A stretch of DNA of 64,000 nt from an uncultured Aequorivita sp. (GTDB lineage: Bacteria > Bacteroidota > Bacteroidia > Flavobacteriales > Flavobacteriaceae), in contig CAKZLK010000061.1 in NCBI GenBank assembly GCA_937125455.1, forward strand, positions 51,836-115,835. Reading direction: 5' to 3'. Shown here in pieces: positions 49,766 through 58,462 of the stretch. A model generated the notes under the pieces. The model was not told where the DNA came from, did not search any database, and saw only the letters and a list, made by a program, of their open reading frames with translations. A program made the translations under genes and the position numbers. Numbering within the stretch: the stretch's first letter is position 1; each line of letters begins with the position of its first letter.

Positions 49766-51703
49766 TTAAAGTTTATTCCAAGTATCATTCAAAACATTCA
49801 CATCTGGCAACATTTTATTAGGGTCTAAAACCACACGTTTTACTTGTTTTGTAGTTTTCAAAAGGTGAGTCCAGCTATTTCCACGTTGCCAAATTTCTAC
49901 TGGAAGCTCAATATTTTCAGTGGTATCGTCTGAATAAATTACTTGCAGATCTACAGGCATCGGGATTTGCCCATCGTTTTCAACTGTAATTAGATAATTG
50001 CCCAAATAGGGTTTTACTTCAGTTATACCCAAATCTATATTGCCATTTCCATAAAACCAGCCTTTCCAAAACCATGCAAGGTCTTCGCCTGCTACGTTTT
50101 CAATGTGATTAAAAAAATCATTTGGTTGCGGGTGTTTATATGCCCAAGTATGTATGTAGCTTTTAAAAGCATTGTCAAAACGTTCAGGCCCGAGAATGTA
50201 TTCGCGAAGCAGAAAGAGTCCAACAGCAGGTTTATAATAGGCGGTATATGCAAGATTTCTTGCGTCTGCAACATCTGGATAGGTATCAATCCCTTCTCGG
50301 TTTTCATAGGTAAGATATTGCACCAAGTTACGTGGATTGTCTTGAGAGGAGACAAATACACCATTGTCGAAATCTTTAGTGCTATAATGGTTTATAAAAG
50401 TATTGAAACCTTCATCCATCCATGGATAGCGGCGCTCGTTGCTACCGACAATCATCGGGAACCAGTTATGACCAAATTCGTGATCGGTAACGTCCCAAAG
50501 ATCGGCTGCCCCCCTATTTTTATATTCGCAAAAACTAACACCCGGATATTCCATTCCGCCAACGCTGGCGGCTACATTGATAGCATTTGGATAAGGAAAA
50601 GGAAAATAGGTTTTAGAGTAAAATTCTATAGATGCCTTTGTATATTCCGTAGAACGTGACCACGCAATTTCTCCATCACTTTCTTTAGGATATACCGATT
50701 GAGCAAGCGCAGTTTTTCCCTCGGGAAGGTTAATTTTTGCTGCGTCCCAGATAAATGCTTTTGAAGATGCCCAAGCAACGTCTCTAGTGTTTTCCATTTT
50801 AAAATGCCAAGTAACCATCCCACTGGTTTTGGTGTGAGCGGCTGGTTTACCAACCTCCTCTGGTTTTATAATGTAGACTGTCTTGTCGCTTTTAGCAGCC
50901 GCTGCTAAGCGTTCCTGTTGCGTTTTGGTCAAAACTTCGTTTGGGTTTTCCAACTTACCTGAACAGATTACGGTTTGGTCTGCTGGAGCAGTAATTTTCA
51001 CGTCGTAGTTTCCGTATTCGCAATAAAATTCACCTGCGCCCAAATAAGGATCCGTATTCCAGCCTACCACATCGTCAAAAACACAAACTCTCGGGTACCA
51101 CTGTGCAATGGCGTAAATAGTGCCGTCTTTTACATCAAGCCTACCCATTCGGTCCATTCCTTCTACTGGAACTTTAAACTTGAAATTCATTTTTATATCA
51201 ACTTCGCCTCCTTTTGCCGCTAACGGTTTATCTAGCCAAAGTTGCATACGGGTATCTGTGATTAAATATTTTGAAGACGTACCCGTTTTGGTTTTTGCAG
51301 AAACATTACTCAATTCAAAACCGCCTTCTACGTCTCCATTATAGCGGTTTCCTTGAACAGGTGTTGTAAGCGTTCCACGGGAATTTTCGGTGAAACGATC
51401 CTGTTCCAAATAAAGCCAAATAAAATCTAATGTTTCAGGACTATTGTTTGTATAGTGAATTGTTACATCCCCAGAAACGGTATGGTTTTTATCATCTAGG
51501 GTTGCTTCCAAACTATAATCTGCAGAATTCTGCCAATATTCAGGACCTGGTTTTCCAGAGGCCGAACGGTAGACATTTCCTTGTCTGTATGAAAAGTTAT
51601 CGAAAAGATGTTGATTGTCTGGGATTACTTCCTGTGCTGAAATTACAGCAGAGAAAGCGAAAAGGAGCAGCGATAAAAGAAAGCTGCTTTTTGAGTATGT
51701 CAT
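49766..51703 (-). CDS. M1-family metallopeptidase, exported
   Basis: A 645-residue protein with a signal peptide (SSFLLSLLLFAFSAVISAQ). It has the N-terminal saddle domain of M1 enzymes, the exopeptidase motif GGMEYPG, the zinc site HEFGHNW with downstream Glu in YPWMDEGFNTF, and a catalytic Tyr region (NLAYTAYYKPA). It probably trims peptides in the periplasm. Ordinary chromosomal gene of normal length. Confidence 0.92.
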   Translation of the reverse strand: MTYSKSSFLLSLLLFAFSAVISAQEVIPDNQHLFDNFSYRQGNVYRSASGKPGPEYWQNSADYSLEATLDDKNHTVSGDVTIHYTNNSPETLDFIWLYLEQDRFTENSRGTLTTPVQGNRYNGDVEGGFELSNVSAKTKTGTSSKYLITDTRMQLWLDKPLAAKGGEVDIKMNFKFKVPVEGMDRMGRLDVKDGTIYAIAQWYPRVCVFDDVVGWNTDPYLGAGEFYCEYGNYDVKITAPADQTVICSGKLENPNEVLTKTQQERLAAAAKSDKTVYIIKPEEVGKPAAHTKTSGMVTWHFKMENTRDVAWASSKAFIWDAAKINLPEGKTALAQSVYPKESDGEIAWSRSTEYTKASIEFYSKTYFPFPYPNAINVAASVGGMEYPGVSFCEYKNRGAADLWDVTDHEFGHNWFPMIVGSNERRYPWMDEGFNTFINHYSTKDFDNGVFVSSQDNPRNLVQYLTYENREGIDTYPDVADARNLAYTAYYKPAVGLFLLREYILGPERFDNAFKSYIHTWAYKHPQPNDFFNHIENVAGEDLAWFWKGWFYGNGNIDLGITEVKPYLGNYLITVENDGQIPMPVDLQVIYSDDTTENIELPVEIWQRGNSWTHLLKTTKQVKRVVLDPNKMLPDVNVLNDTWNKL

Positions 51704-51817
51704 TTCTTAAAAATTTAGAAGAGTATGCGAAGTTAATAAATGAGATGTAAAAATCTTGTTAAAACATTGGACGATTAAAAGTGGACGAGTCACCCAGAAA
51801 AAGGAAACAATTCTGAA

Positions 51818-53083
51818 TTAATTTTGAGAATTTTGATTTGATTCTTGGGGAATCAATCTTTTAACCATTTTACCTACAGAAAGTCCCTGTGCTAAAATTG
51901 AAAATACCACGACCACATAGGTTATAACCAAAAATAACTCACGGTGCATAACTTCGGTTAGTCCGAGTGCCAATGCTATGGAAATTCCTCCGCGAAGGCC
52001 GGCCCAAGTCATAATTTTTGCAGTGTGGGGAACAAAGTTCAACTTTCTTTTAAAGAAATTTACGGGTAAAATTAAAGATGTATATCGGCTAATAAGTACC
52101 ACAGGAATAGCGATGAGCCCTGCCAAAATATAGATTCCCTTAAACTCCAGTGCAAGCATTTCCATACCAATCAAAACGAACAAAATGGTATTAAGTAGAA
52201 TATCCATAAGCTCCCAAAATTTGTCCACATAGGTTTCTGTTAGTTCACTCATTGCTCCCTGCCTTACAATATCATTACCAATAAAAAGGCCAGCCGTTAC
52301 CATTGCCAAGGGAGCGGAAACGTGAAGGCGTTCAGCCACAACAGTTCCGGCCATTACTGCAGCTAAGGTAATAATCACTTCAATGTCGTAATCATTAATA
52401 GTTTTTAAAAGACGGTACGTAACCCACCCTAAAAGTAAGCCTAGTGCAATTCCGCCAATTACCTCAGTTCCAAATAGCTTTAAAACACCTAAAGTGCTAA
52501 CATTTTCAGCCCCCAAATTTGCGATTTCAAAAATGGTGAGAAAAACCACTACGCCCACCCCGTCATTAAATAGTGATTCGCCAACAATTTTAGCTTCCAG
52601 GTTTTTTGGCACTTTAGCTTTTTTCATGATTCCCAATACCGCTATAGGATCGGTGGGAGATATTAATGCTCCGAAAAGGATACAGTATAAATATTCCACT
52701 TCCAATCCCGTAAATTGAAGGAGTATATATAAAAATGTGCCGACGAGAAAAGTGGAAACCACAACCCCTAAGGTGGAGAAAATTAAAATTGGCCAGCGCT
52801 GTACCTTTAATTGTTCAAAATTTGTATGGAGTGCTCCCGCAAAAAGAAGGAAGCTAAGCATTATATCCAGCAGGGTCGTTCGAAAATCTATTTTGGTAAT
52901 TATATATTTTTCGGCATTTAAAAGCGTAGGATTAACATAGCTCAATGCAAAAATACCGAAGGTAAACACAATTGTTATAAGCATAAGCCCAATGGTGTTC
53001 GGCAGTTTTAAAAATCGCACATTTATATAGCCGAATGTTGCCGCAAGCGTAATTATGATGGTGATGATCAGGAAATAATCCAC
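51818..53083 (-). CDS. CPA1-family sodium:proton antiporter
   Basis: A 421-residue membrane protein with about 12 hydrophobic segments. CPA1 features are [39 protein letters not shown] (the ND ion-binding pair), and [15 protein letters not shown] near the C-terminus. It exchanges Na+ or K+ for H+ across the inner membrane. It precedes the tRNA-Met remnant and is the last clear chromosomal gene. Confidence 0.93.
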   Translation of the reverse strand: MDYFLIITIIITLAATFGYINVRFLKLPNTIGLMLITIVFTFGIFALSYVNPTLLNAEKYIITKIDFRTTLLDIMLSFLLFAGALHTNFEQLKVQRWPILIFSTLGVVVSTFLVGTFLYILLQFTGLEVEYLYCILFGALISPTDPIAVLGIMKKAKVPKNLEAKIVGESLFNDGVGVVVFLTIFEIANLGAENVSTLGVLKLFGTEVIGGIALGLLLGWVTYRLLKTINDYDIEVIITLAAVMAGTVVAERLHVSAPLAMVTAGLFIGNDIVRQGAMSELTETYVDKFWELMDILLNTILFVLIGMEMLALEFKGIYILAGLIAIPVVLISRYTSLILPVNFFKRKLNFVPHTAKIMTWAGLRGGISIALALGLTEVMHRELFLVITYVVVVFSILAQGLSVGKMVKRLIPQESNQNSQN

Positions 53084-53135
53084 AGCATTTATTTGGTTAA
53101 ATATACCTTTAAAATTACAGAATTTATAAATAAAA

Positions 53136-53161
53136 AAAGCCCCAAGTAAACTTGGAGCTTT
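53136..53161. terminator. Hairpin next to the tRNA-Met remnant
   Basis: AAAGCCCCAAG (53136-53146) pairs with CTTGGAGCTTT (53151-53161) with one mismatch around TAAA. On the minus strand it is the terminator of the original tRNA-Met gene. Confidence 0.75.
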
Positions 53162-53164
53162 GTT

Positions 53165-53207
53165 GTAGCGGGAACTGGACTCGAACCAGTGACCTTCGGG
53201 TTATGAG
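53165..53207 (-). pseudogene. 3' half of a tRNA-Met(CAU) gene (att site of a second element)
   Basis: The minus strand reads from the anticodon loop CTCATAA through CCCGAAGGTCACTGGTTCGAGTCC to CAGTTCCCGCTAC. The 5' half is missing: upstream of the loop the sequence is unrelated (TTGAGAG). This is the pattern left by a tyrosine-integrase element, so an element starts here and extends rightwards. The other att site was not found in this window. Confidence 0.75.
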
Positions 53208-53269
53208 CTCTCAATTAATTCATTTTTTATGAATTTTAGCGAGCTTTGGAACCTATATATTATGGGTTG

Positions 53270-53301
53270 TGTTCAAAAACGTGTTCAGCGTCGTGTTCAC
53301 T
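53270..53301 (+). repeat. GTGTTCA direct repeats beside the tRNA-Met att site
   Basis: GTGTTCA occurs three times in about 30 bp, in the tract TTGTGTTCAAAAACGTGTTC and the following GTCGTGTTCACTC. The position just inside the att site is that of integrase arm-type sites. Confidence 0.5.
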
Positions 53302-53344
53302 CAATTAATACTAATTTACAGTGCAATATATAAAAAAATTGCCA

Positions 53345-53475
53345 GTTGCATTTCGGTCACAAACCTTTTCAATACCCGTTGCATTTCCCGTTGCGATAAC
53401 CGTTGCAATGACGTTCAATAAATTACATTTCGGTTGCATTTCGGCCACAAAGCGTTCCAATACCCGTTGCTATAA
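53345..53475 (+). repeat. Two imperfect ~39-bp repeats rich in GTTGC
   Basis: GTTGCATTTCGGTCACAAA and a later GTTGCATTTCGGCCACAAA are each followed by a variable hexamer and CAATACCCGTTGC, about 90 bp apart. More CCGTTGC and CCATTGC words lie between and after. The block separates the att site from the zinc-ribbon gene; a protein-binding or origin role is possible. Confidence 0.55.
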
Positions 53476-53485
53476 CCATTGCAAC

Positions 53486-53854
53486 TTACTTCTCCATAAA
53501 TTTTTGCCATTTAATTAAAACATACTTTTCTTTCCCATTGTCCTTAATTCGGAAAAAACCGAATTCATAAACAAAGAGATATACGTCCCCTTTTTTGTTT
53601 TTCCAAAAATGAGTGAAATAATTCGGGTTAAATCCCGCCTCAACCAAATCCGTTGCGCGTATAGTTGATTTCCCTGCTTTGTTGTAGTGTTTCAACAACT
53701 TTCGGTTTAATTTTAAATGACGATCAACCTTTTTGAAGAAACTAGGAGTTTCCTCCTTGGATTTTTTGTAATGGTAACTGCTCTTGCAATAAACATCACA
53801 AAATTTTTTATCAGATCGGCCATTAATTTCTTTTTTGCAAAAAAGACACTTCAT
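53486..53854 (-). CDS. Zinc-ribbon protein beside the recombinase
   Basis: A 122-residue protein with an N-terminal zinc ribbon, MKCLFCKKEINGRSDKKFCD followed by VYCKSSYHYKK (CxxC...C..YC), and a basic helical body with AGKSTIRATDLVEAGFNPNYFTHFW. Similar small zinc-ribbon proteins occur beside mobile-element integrases in Bacteroidota. It is divergent from the recombinase and might be its accessory or regulator; that is inferred from position. Confidence 0.75.
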   Translation of the reverse strand: MKCLFCKKEINGRSDKKFCDVYCKSSYHYKKSKEETPSFFKKVDRHLKLNRKLLKHYNKAGKSTIRATDLVEAGFNPNYFTHFWKNKKGDVYLFVYEFGFFRIKDNGKEKYVLIKWQKFMEK

Positions 53855-53947
53855 ATTACATTATTAAAAGCGTATTCTATACGTATAATATACGCATAAT
53901 CAACAACTAAGATACTCAAAGTGGGTATCTTAATCAAAAATGTATAT

Positions 53948-55078
53948 ATGAAATTGGATAGGTTTATAACATTGAGACATCTATTTATCTCAAACAAAAA
54001 ATACATTGGTCTAGATTTTAAGATGGATAAGGTTCTGGTGGCACTGACCAAAGGATTGCCAGACATAGCTTGGGATAAACAAAATTCCATTTACCTACTT
54101 CCGAACACAGGCCAAAATATTGATGCCATTTTTAAGACGTTTAAAGGTGTGGCTTGGATCAACTGTAGTTATTTCTTTGAAAAAACAAGGTCAAAACAAT
54201 TGAACGAGGTTTTTGATATCCAATGGATAAAAAAAAGAGAATTGCCCTTAAACCATAGAACCTGCCCAGAAGAATATATAGAAAAACTAAAGCTTAAAAA
54301 ATATTCAAACAACACGGTAAGAAGTTATGTTTCGTGCTTTGAGAAATTTTTAAACCACTTTAAAAATGTAGAAATTCGGGATATAAACGATAGAAATATT
54401 CGTGAGTATTTGGATTTTCTGATCAGGAACAATAGCTCAGATTCATATATTAACCAGGCTATAAACAGTATAAAGTTCTATTATGAAGTTGTTCTGGGCA
54501 TGCCCAATACATATTATGATTTGGAAAGACCGAGAAAGAAAAAAACACTCCCTATTGTATTGTCAAAGGATGAAGTTAAGCGAATGATTTCAACAACAAA
54601 AAATCTAAAACATAAATGTATTATCAGCACCTTGTATTCAGCGGGATTAAGGAGAAGCGAACTGTTGAATCTGGAGTTGGGGGATATAGATAGTGAGCGG
54701 ATGGTTATACACATCAAAGATGCGAAAGGAAACAAGGACAGATATACATTGCTTTCAGCAACCTTATTGGAAGATTTGAGAGTGTATTTTAAACAATATA
54801 GACCAAAAAAATATTTGTTTGAGGGAGTTGGCGGTATTCCGTACAGTACATCCAGTGTAAGCACAATAGTAAAAAGAGCTGCAAAAAAAGTTAAGATTGC
54901 CAAAACAGTAACACCGCATACATTAAGACACAGTTTTGCCACACATCTACTTGAGTCTGGAACAGATTTAAGATATATCCAACTATTACTGGGTCATAAC
55001 TCAACAAAAACCACAGAAATTTACACACATGTATCTACAGCCAGTTTTAATTCAATAAAAAATCCTTTAGATTTGTGA
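53948..55078 (+). CDS. Xer-like tyrosine recombinase at the head of the cassette array
   Basis: A 376-residue recombinase if started at ATG 53948 (MKLDRFITLRHLF); the track GTG at 53921 is possible. An extra N-terminal domain of about 100 residues precedes a SAM-like domain (PEEYIEKLKLKKYSNNTVRS). The catalytic domain has Arg in YSAGLRRSELLNLE, Lys in KDAKGNKDRYTLL, HTLRHSFATHLLESG, LLGHNSTKTTEIYTHV with the Tyr, and a terminal KNPLDL. The roughly 35-residue insertion that defines integron IntI proteins is absent between LRVYFKQYRPKKYLF and the following strands. It lies immediately upstream of, and in line with, the cassettes, so it is the likely cassette recombinase. Confidence 0.88.
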   Translation: MKLDRFITLRHLFISNKKYIGLDFKMDKVLVALTKGLPDIAWDKQNSIYLLPNTGQNIDAIFKTFKGVAWINCSYFFEKTRSKQLNEVFDIQWIKKRELPLNHRTCPEEYIEKLKLKKYSNNTVRSYVSCFEKFLNHFKNVEIRDINDRNIREYLDFLIRNNSSDSYINQAINSIKFYYEVVLGMPNTYYDLERPRKKKTLPIVLSKDEVKRMISTTKNLKHKCIISTLYSAGLRRSELLNLELGDIDSERMVIHIKDAKGNKDRYTLLSATLLEDLRVYFKQYRPKKYLFEGVGGIPYSTSSVSTIVKRAAKKVKIAKTVTPHTLRHSFATHLLESGTDLRYIQLLLGHNSTKTTEIYTHVSTASFNSIKNPLDL

Positions 55079-55099
55079 AGATATAATGGGAATAAATGC

Positions 55100-55129
55100 A
55101 ATATTGTATTTATCCACATGTTGTAAAAC
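55100..55129 (+). promoter_or_regulatory. Putative attI-like junction preceding the first cassette
   Basis: The first cassette begins at GTTGTAAAAC (55120-55129), which is the exact reverse complement of its own R'' box GTTTTACAAC (55486-55495). The sequence just upstream, after the recombinase stop, is therefore the attI-equivalent insertion point. Confidence 0.6.
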
Positions 55130-55145
55130 ATTAAGAAAAACGAAG

Positions 55146-55400
55146 TTGATAAAATCAAAAAATATATCTGATAAGAAATTGAAGTTGGCAACAAAAATCC
55201 TGATTTCTATTTCTGTATTATTTGTGATGCTTCCTTATACAACTTTATTTGGATTGCCATTTTATATAATCGGGTTGATCTTGTTGTGGAATTCAAATCT
55301 GACCAAAAAACTTAAATGGAAATGGACATTTGTTCCATTATTGATTGTTGGACTGATTTATATAATAATCGCATTAATTATTTACATTTTTAAGCTGTAA
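55146..55400 (+). CDS. Cassette 1: small membrane protein
   Basis: The track starts at ATG 55086, which is upstream of the inferred cassette boundary (55120). TTG 55146 would give an 84-residue protein wholly inside the cassette, so it is preferred; ATG 55086 could be used as a fusion start. Two or three membrane segments are visible (LISISVLFVMLPYTTLFGLPFYIIGLILLW and FVPLLIVGLIYIIIALIIYIF). No family was recognised. Confidence 0.55.
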   Translation: MIKSKNISDKKLKLATKILISISVLFVMLPYTTLFGLPFYIIGLILLWNSNLTKKLKWKWTFVPLLIVGLIYIIIALIIYIFKL

Positions 55401-55485
55401 AGTATTGGCATTTGAGGATAAAAAATAACAGAATAAGAAATTAGAAAAATCCGATTCTTATTTACTCAAAGGAAACATAAAAAAC

Positions 55486-55617
55486 GTTTTACAACAACGT
55501 ATAAAAACAATGCTTAAACCTGTCTCAAATCGAAACTCCATGCTCGCTTGCTTAGCGGATTGTCCTGCGGACAATCACGCTCGCCCGCTCGCACTGTTTT
55601 TATACGGGACGTTGCCA
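55486..55617 (+). repeat. attC-like site 1
   Basis: R'' box GTTTTACAAC (55486-55495) and R' GTTGCCA (55611-55617). L boxes GTATAAAAACA and TGTTTTTATAC are perfect inverted repeats. An internal stem GATTGTCCTGCGGACAATC lies between. The site follows the cassette 1 gene. Confidence 0.8.
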
Positions 55618-55637
55618 GTAATACAAAAAATACTCGA

Positions 55638-56060
55638 ATGACTAAATATCCACATCTGATTTCGATAATATTATCAATAATGGTTTTTAGCCAATGCAAA
55701 GCGCAATCTGAAAATATAACTGACCAATCTAAAAGCACAATAGAAGTTAGAGCTGACATTGCGGAAAAGAAGACTAAATCAAAAATAGAACTCGAAAAAA
55801 CTTATAATGAAAGTGTTAGATTTCTTGACAGTATCGGTAATTCCGATGCAGAGAATTACAAATCATTTCTGATTGACAGCCAAAACGGATGGGAAATTTA
55901 TTGTGAAGGAAAATGCAAAATAATTGAATATCAAAGTAGAGATGGAGCACAAGGAGGTTTACCTTTCTATAATATTTGTATAACTGAACAAAATGATATG
56001 CGAACGACGGAATTAAAAAACTGGATGGCGGAATGGAAACGTGAATTTGAGGATGACTAA
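55638..56060 (+). CDS. Cassette 2: small lipoprotein
   Basis: ATG 55638 is chosen because the longer track start lies in the attC stem. The 140-residue product has a lipoprotein signal (LISIILSIMVFSQC) and a hydrophilic domain containing NGWEIYCEGKCKIIEYQS and MRTTELKNWMAEWKREF. It is reminiscent of lysozyme-inhibitor-like lipoproteins but the family is not established. The cassette runs from GTT 55611 to 56209. Confidence 0.65.
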   Translation: MTKYPHLISIILSIMVFSQCKAQSENITDQSKSTIEVRADIAEKKTKSKIELEKTYNESVRFLDSIGNSDAENYKSFLIDSQNGWEIYCEGKCKIIEYQSRDGAQGGLPFYNICITEQNDMRTTELKNWMAEWKREFEDD

Positions 56061-56082
56061 TTGCAATAGCGTGTAGAAGTAC

Positions 56083-56216
56083 TACTGGCAACAATGTATA
56101 ACCGCAATTATGGCGGATTCGACTGCGTCCGAATCCACGCGTAATTGCTAACGTCAGTGCTTAACCGAAAAACATTAACTTTAATCCCGTAACTTCGGTT
56201 ATACTAAACGTTGTGC
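56083..56216 (+). repeat. attC-like site 2
   Basis: R'' TACTGGCAAC (56083-56092) is the reverse complement of the cassette 2 start GTTGCCAGTA (55611-55620). Outer inverted repeat GTATAACCG/CGGTTATAC, internal stem GGATTCG/CGAATCC, ending in R' GTTGTGC. The body is nearly identical to attC sites 4 and 6. Confidence 0.85.
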
Positions 56217-56238
56217 AACATTGAAAAAAAATTAAGTA

Positions 56239-56946
56239 ATGAGATTTAAAATTGTTTTTTCAATATACTTTGCAATTTTGGTTTCTTGTCAAACACCGAT
56301 AATAATCCAAAATAACAAATCTGACTATTCAACTGAAAGACTCAATAAACAGGCATTAATTAATGCTAAAAATCAAGACAATAAAAATAGATTTGTTAAA
56401 GTAGACACGAGTTACAATCCATTGCATAATAGAGTTGTTAGTGGTCATTATATGGAATTAAACAAAAAAAATAATGAGCGAACTTACATCTCGTGGGGAG
56501 ATACTTACGCCACAAAAAAAGTTTTGAAATCAGGAGATTCAATAATCAGATATTCACATTTTTATGGCAACGGAAATTTAAAATCATCTTATAATAAATT
56601 TGTAGGTAAAATAAATATCGATGAAAATGACAATTTAATATATAATGCAGGATATAATGTTGTGATTGGCAAACTATATGACTATGATGAAGAAGGAAAT
56701 TTAAAGAATATTTATGATTATGACTTTACCTTTTCTATTTTTGATTTGAGGAACTTTTTAGAAAAAAAATATGTAACTGATGCTAACAAAGTTGCGATAA
56801 GACAATTTAGAGATTTCGAAACCCAAGAAATTCTATGGGAGGTTGTTTACGAAGATGATTCTAAAAACTATCCACAATTATTAATTATAGATAGTAAAAC
56901 AGGAAAAGTCCTTGAGAAAAAAGATTATATCGTAAAAGAAATGTGA
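56239..56946 (+). CDS. Cassette 3: lipoprotein
   Basis: A 235-residue lipoprotein (FKIVFSIYFAILVSC signal). The body has repeats of the form YGNGNLKSSYNKF and YDEEGNLKNIYDYD, like the MORN/toxin-antitoxin immunity repeats of Bacteroidota. Function unknown. The cassette begins at GTTGTGCAAC 56210. Confidence 0.65.
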   Translation: MRFKIVFSIYFAILVSCQTPIIIQNNKSDYSTERLNKQALINAKNQDNKNRFVKVDTSYNPLHNRVVSGHYMELNKKNNERTYISWGDTYATKKVLKSGDSIIRYSHFYGNGNLKSSYNKFVGKINIDENDNLIYNAGYNVVIGKLYDYDEEGNLKNIYDYDFTFSIFDLRNFLEKKYVTDANKVAIRQFRDFETQEILWEVVYEDDSKNYPQLLIIDSKTGKVLEKKDYIVKEM

Positions 56947-56953
56947 GAACAAC

Positions 56954-57152
56954 GTTGCACAACACTGTATAAAAAAAATAGGGCAAGTAAGTGCTAAACC
57001 CAATGTTTTGGCACATTTGCGAGGTCGCCAAATCTTTTGATTTGGCTTTTATAAAAATAATTTAAAACAAAATGCAAAAGATTTGGCTTGTTGATAATCC
57101 GAAAGGTAATTGCCTATTTTCAGCCCTACTTCTTTTATAATAAACGTTGTGC
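56954..57152 (+). repeat. attC-like site 3
   Basis: R'' GTTGCACAAC (56954-56963) is the reverse complement of the cassette 3 start GTTGTGCAAC (56210-56219). L boxes TGTATAA/TTATAAT-like, a long body with GAGGTCGCCAAATC and GATTTGGC, and R' GTTGTGC at 57146. It belongs to the same family as site 5. Confidence 0.8.
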
Positions 57153-57177
57153 AACATTTGACAAAAACCAAATCTGA

Positions 57178-57522
57178 ATGAGAAAAATTGTAAATCTGAC
57201 CAAACCGAAAGACGGAATTGTGAGACTTATGATTTTTAATGACGATTATGGAACTTACCTATTCGGATATAAAAAAAATGAGGATTGCCGAGCAGAATGG
57301 GACGAATGGTATGAAACGGAATATGATGCATTGGAATCTGTTTTGACAGAATACGGAGTTCAGAAATCGGAATGGAACGAAATTCCAAATCCAGAGCCGA
57401 ACTGTCAACACGATTGGATAAATCCTGTCCGAGTTAAAGGACGTGAAAACGGAAATCCTGAATTCGGAAAACTGGAAAAGCTGATTAACGGAAAATGGAC
57501 AGAGTTTGAGCCGGCTAAATAA
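57178..57522 (+). CDS. Cassette 4: small soluble protein
   Basis: A 114-residue protein with many Trp and acidic residues (GYKKNEDCRAEWDEWYETE), resembling immunity-protein-like cassette products. No family was recognised. The gene lies within a cassette starting at 57146. Confidence 0.65.
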   Translation: MRKIVNLTKPKDGIVRLMIFNDDYGTYLFGYKKNEDCRAEWDEWYETEYDALESVLTEYGVQKSEWNEIPNPEPNCQHDWINPVRVKGRENGNPEFGKLEKLINGKWTEFEPAK

Positions 57523-57527
57523 AAAAC

Positions 57528-57661
57528 GTTGCACAACAATGTATAAGCGCAATTACGGCGGATTCGACTGCGTCCGAATCCACGCGTAATTGCTAACGCT
57601 GGTGCTTATCCGAAAAACATTAAATTTAATCCCGTAACTGCGGTTATACTAAACGTTGGTG
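57528..57661 (+). repeat. attC-like site 4
   Basis: R'' GTTGCACAAC (57528-57537) is the reverse complement of the cassette 4 start GTTGTGCAAC (57146-57155). Same body as site 2 (GTATAAGCGCAATTACGGCG, internal GGATTCG/CGAATCC), R' GTTGGTG at 57655. Confidence 0.85.
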
Positions 57662-57671
57662 GTAATGTAAA

Positions 57672-58301
57672 ATGACAAAAGAAATCGAATTCAAAATATT
57701 TACTAAAAACAAAGGATTTAAATTGTCAGTGAATATTGTTGTTTATTCATTGTTATTTATTGGTATAGGAATCGCATATTTAGCCAGAGAATATCTTGGC
57801 AATAGCACAATTGAAAATCTTGGTCAAGGAGTTGGAATTTTAGCTTGTATGCTAATGATATATTTTAAAATCACTCAAGCGTCAAAACGAAAATCACTTA
57901 ATGGAAATCTAAACAAAAAATTGAGGTTCAGAACCCGTGAAATCTTAATTGATGACATAAAGATTGAACTAAATGAAATTAAGAAAATTGAGTTTTATAT
58001 AAATGATTATTTTGATAAATGGGAATCCCAAGCGCCAGGAGACTTTGCTCCAGGAAGAACAAATGGAACATCTAACATATGTGAGTTAACCCTAATCAAC
58101 GGACATAAAACTAAAGTGAATTTTCAACTAATGTATGAGAATGAATTCTTAAAAATGAGAGAACTATTACTACAATATTACTCTGAAAATAAGATTCATT
58201 TTTTAAAATTGATTGAATATTTGGGAATTGAGAAATACGAAGAAATACAAGAATTCAAAAAAACACTACCACCAACATTAGCTATAAGCAATGCGGGATA
58301 A
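57672..58301 (+). CDS. Cassette 5: membrane protein
   Basis: A 209-residue protein with two N-terminal membrane segments (VNIVVYSLLFIGIGIAYLA and GQGVGILACMLMIYF) followed by a PH/YcxB-like soluble part (FRTREILIDDIKIELNEIKKIEF). Its last codons read through the R'' box of attC site 5 (LPPTLAISNAG), so the coding region overlaps its own recombination site. Confidence 0.65.
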   Translation: MTKEIEFKIFTKNKGFKLSVNIVVYSLLFIGIGIAYLAREYLGNSTIENLGQGVGILACMLMIYFKITQASKRKSLNGNLNKKLRFRTREILIDDIKIELNEIKKIEFYINDYFDKWESQAPGDFAPGRTNGTSNICELTLINGHKTKVNFQLMYENEFLKMRELLLQYYSENKIHFLKLIEYLGIEKYEEIQEFKKTLPPTLAISNAG

Positions 58302-58456
58302 GTGCCCAAACGAAAATCAGTTGTATATTTACGAGGTCGCCAAAACTTTTTGTCGATTTGAATAATAAGAAATTAAAGAACAAAAGTTTTGGCTTATTGC
58401 AAGCCCGAAAATGATTGCATTTTTGCCCCGCACTGCTCATAGCCGAGACGTTGTAC
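58267..58456 (+). repeat. attC-like site 5
   Basis: R'' TACCACCAAC (58267-58276) is the reverse complement of the cassette 5 start GTTGGTGGTA (57655-57664). The body contains GAGGTCGCCAAAAC and TTTTGGCTTATTG; R' GTTGTAC at 58450. Confidence 0.8.
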
Positions 58457-58462
58457 ACAATT

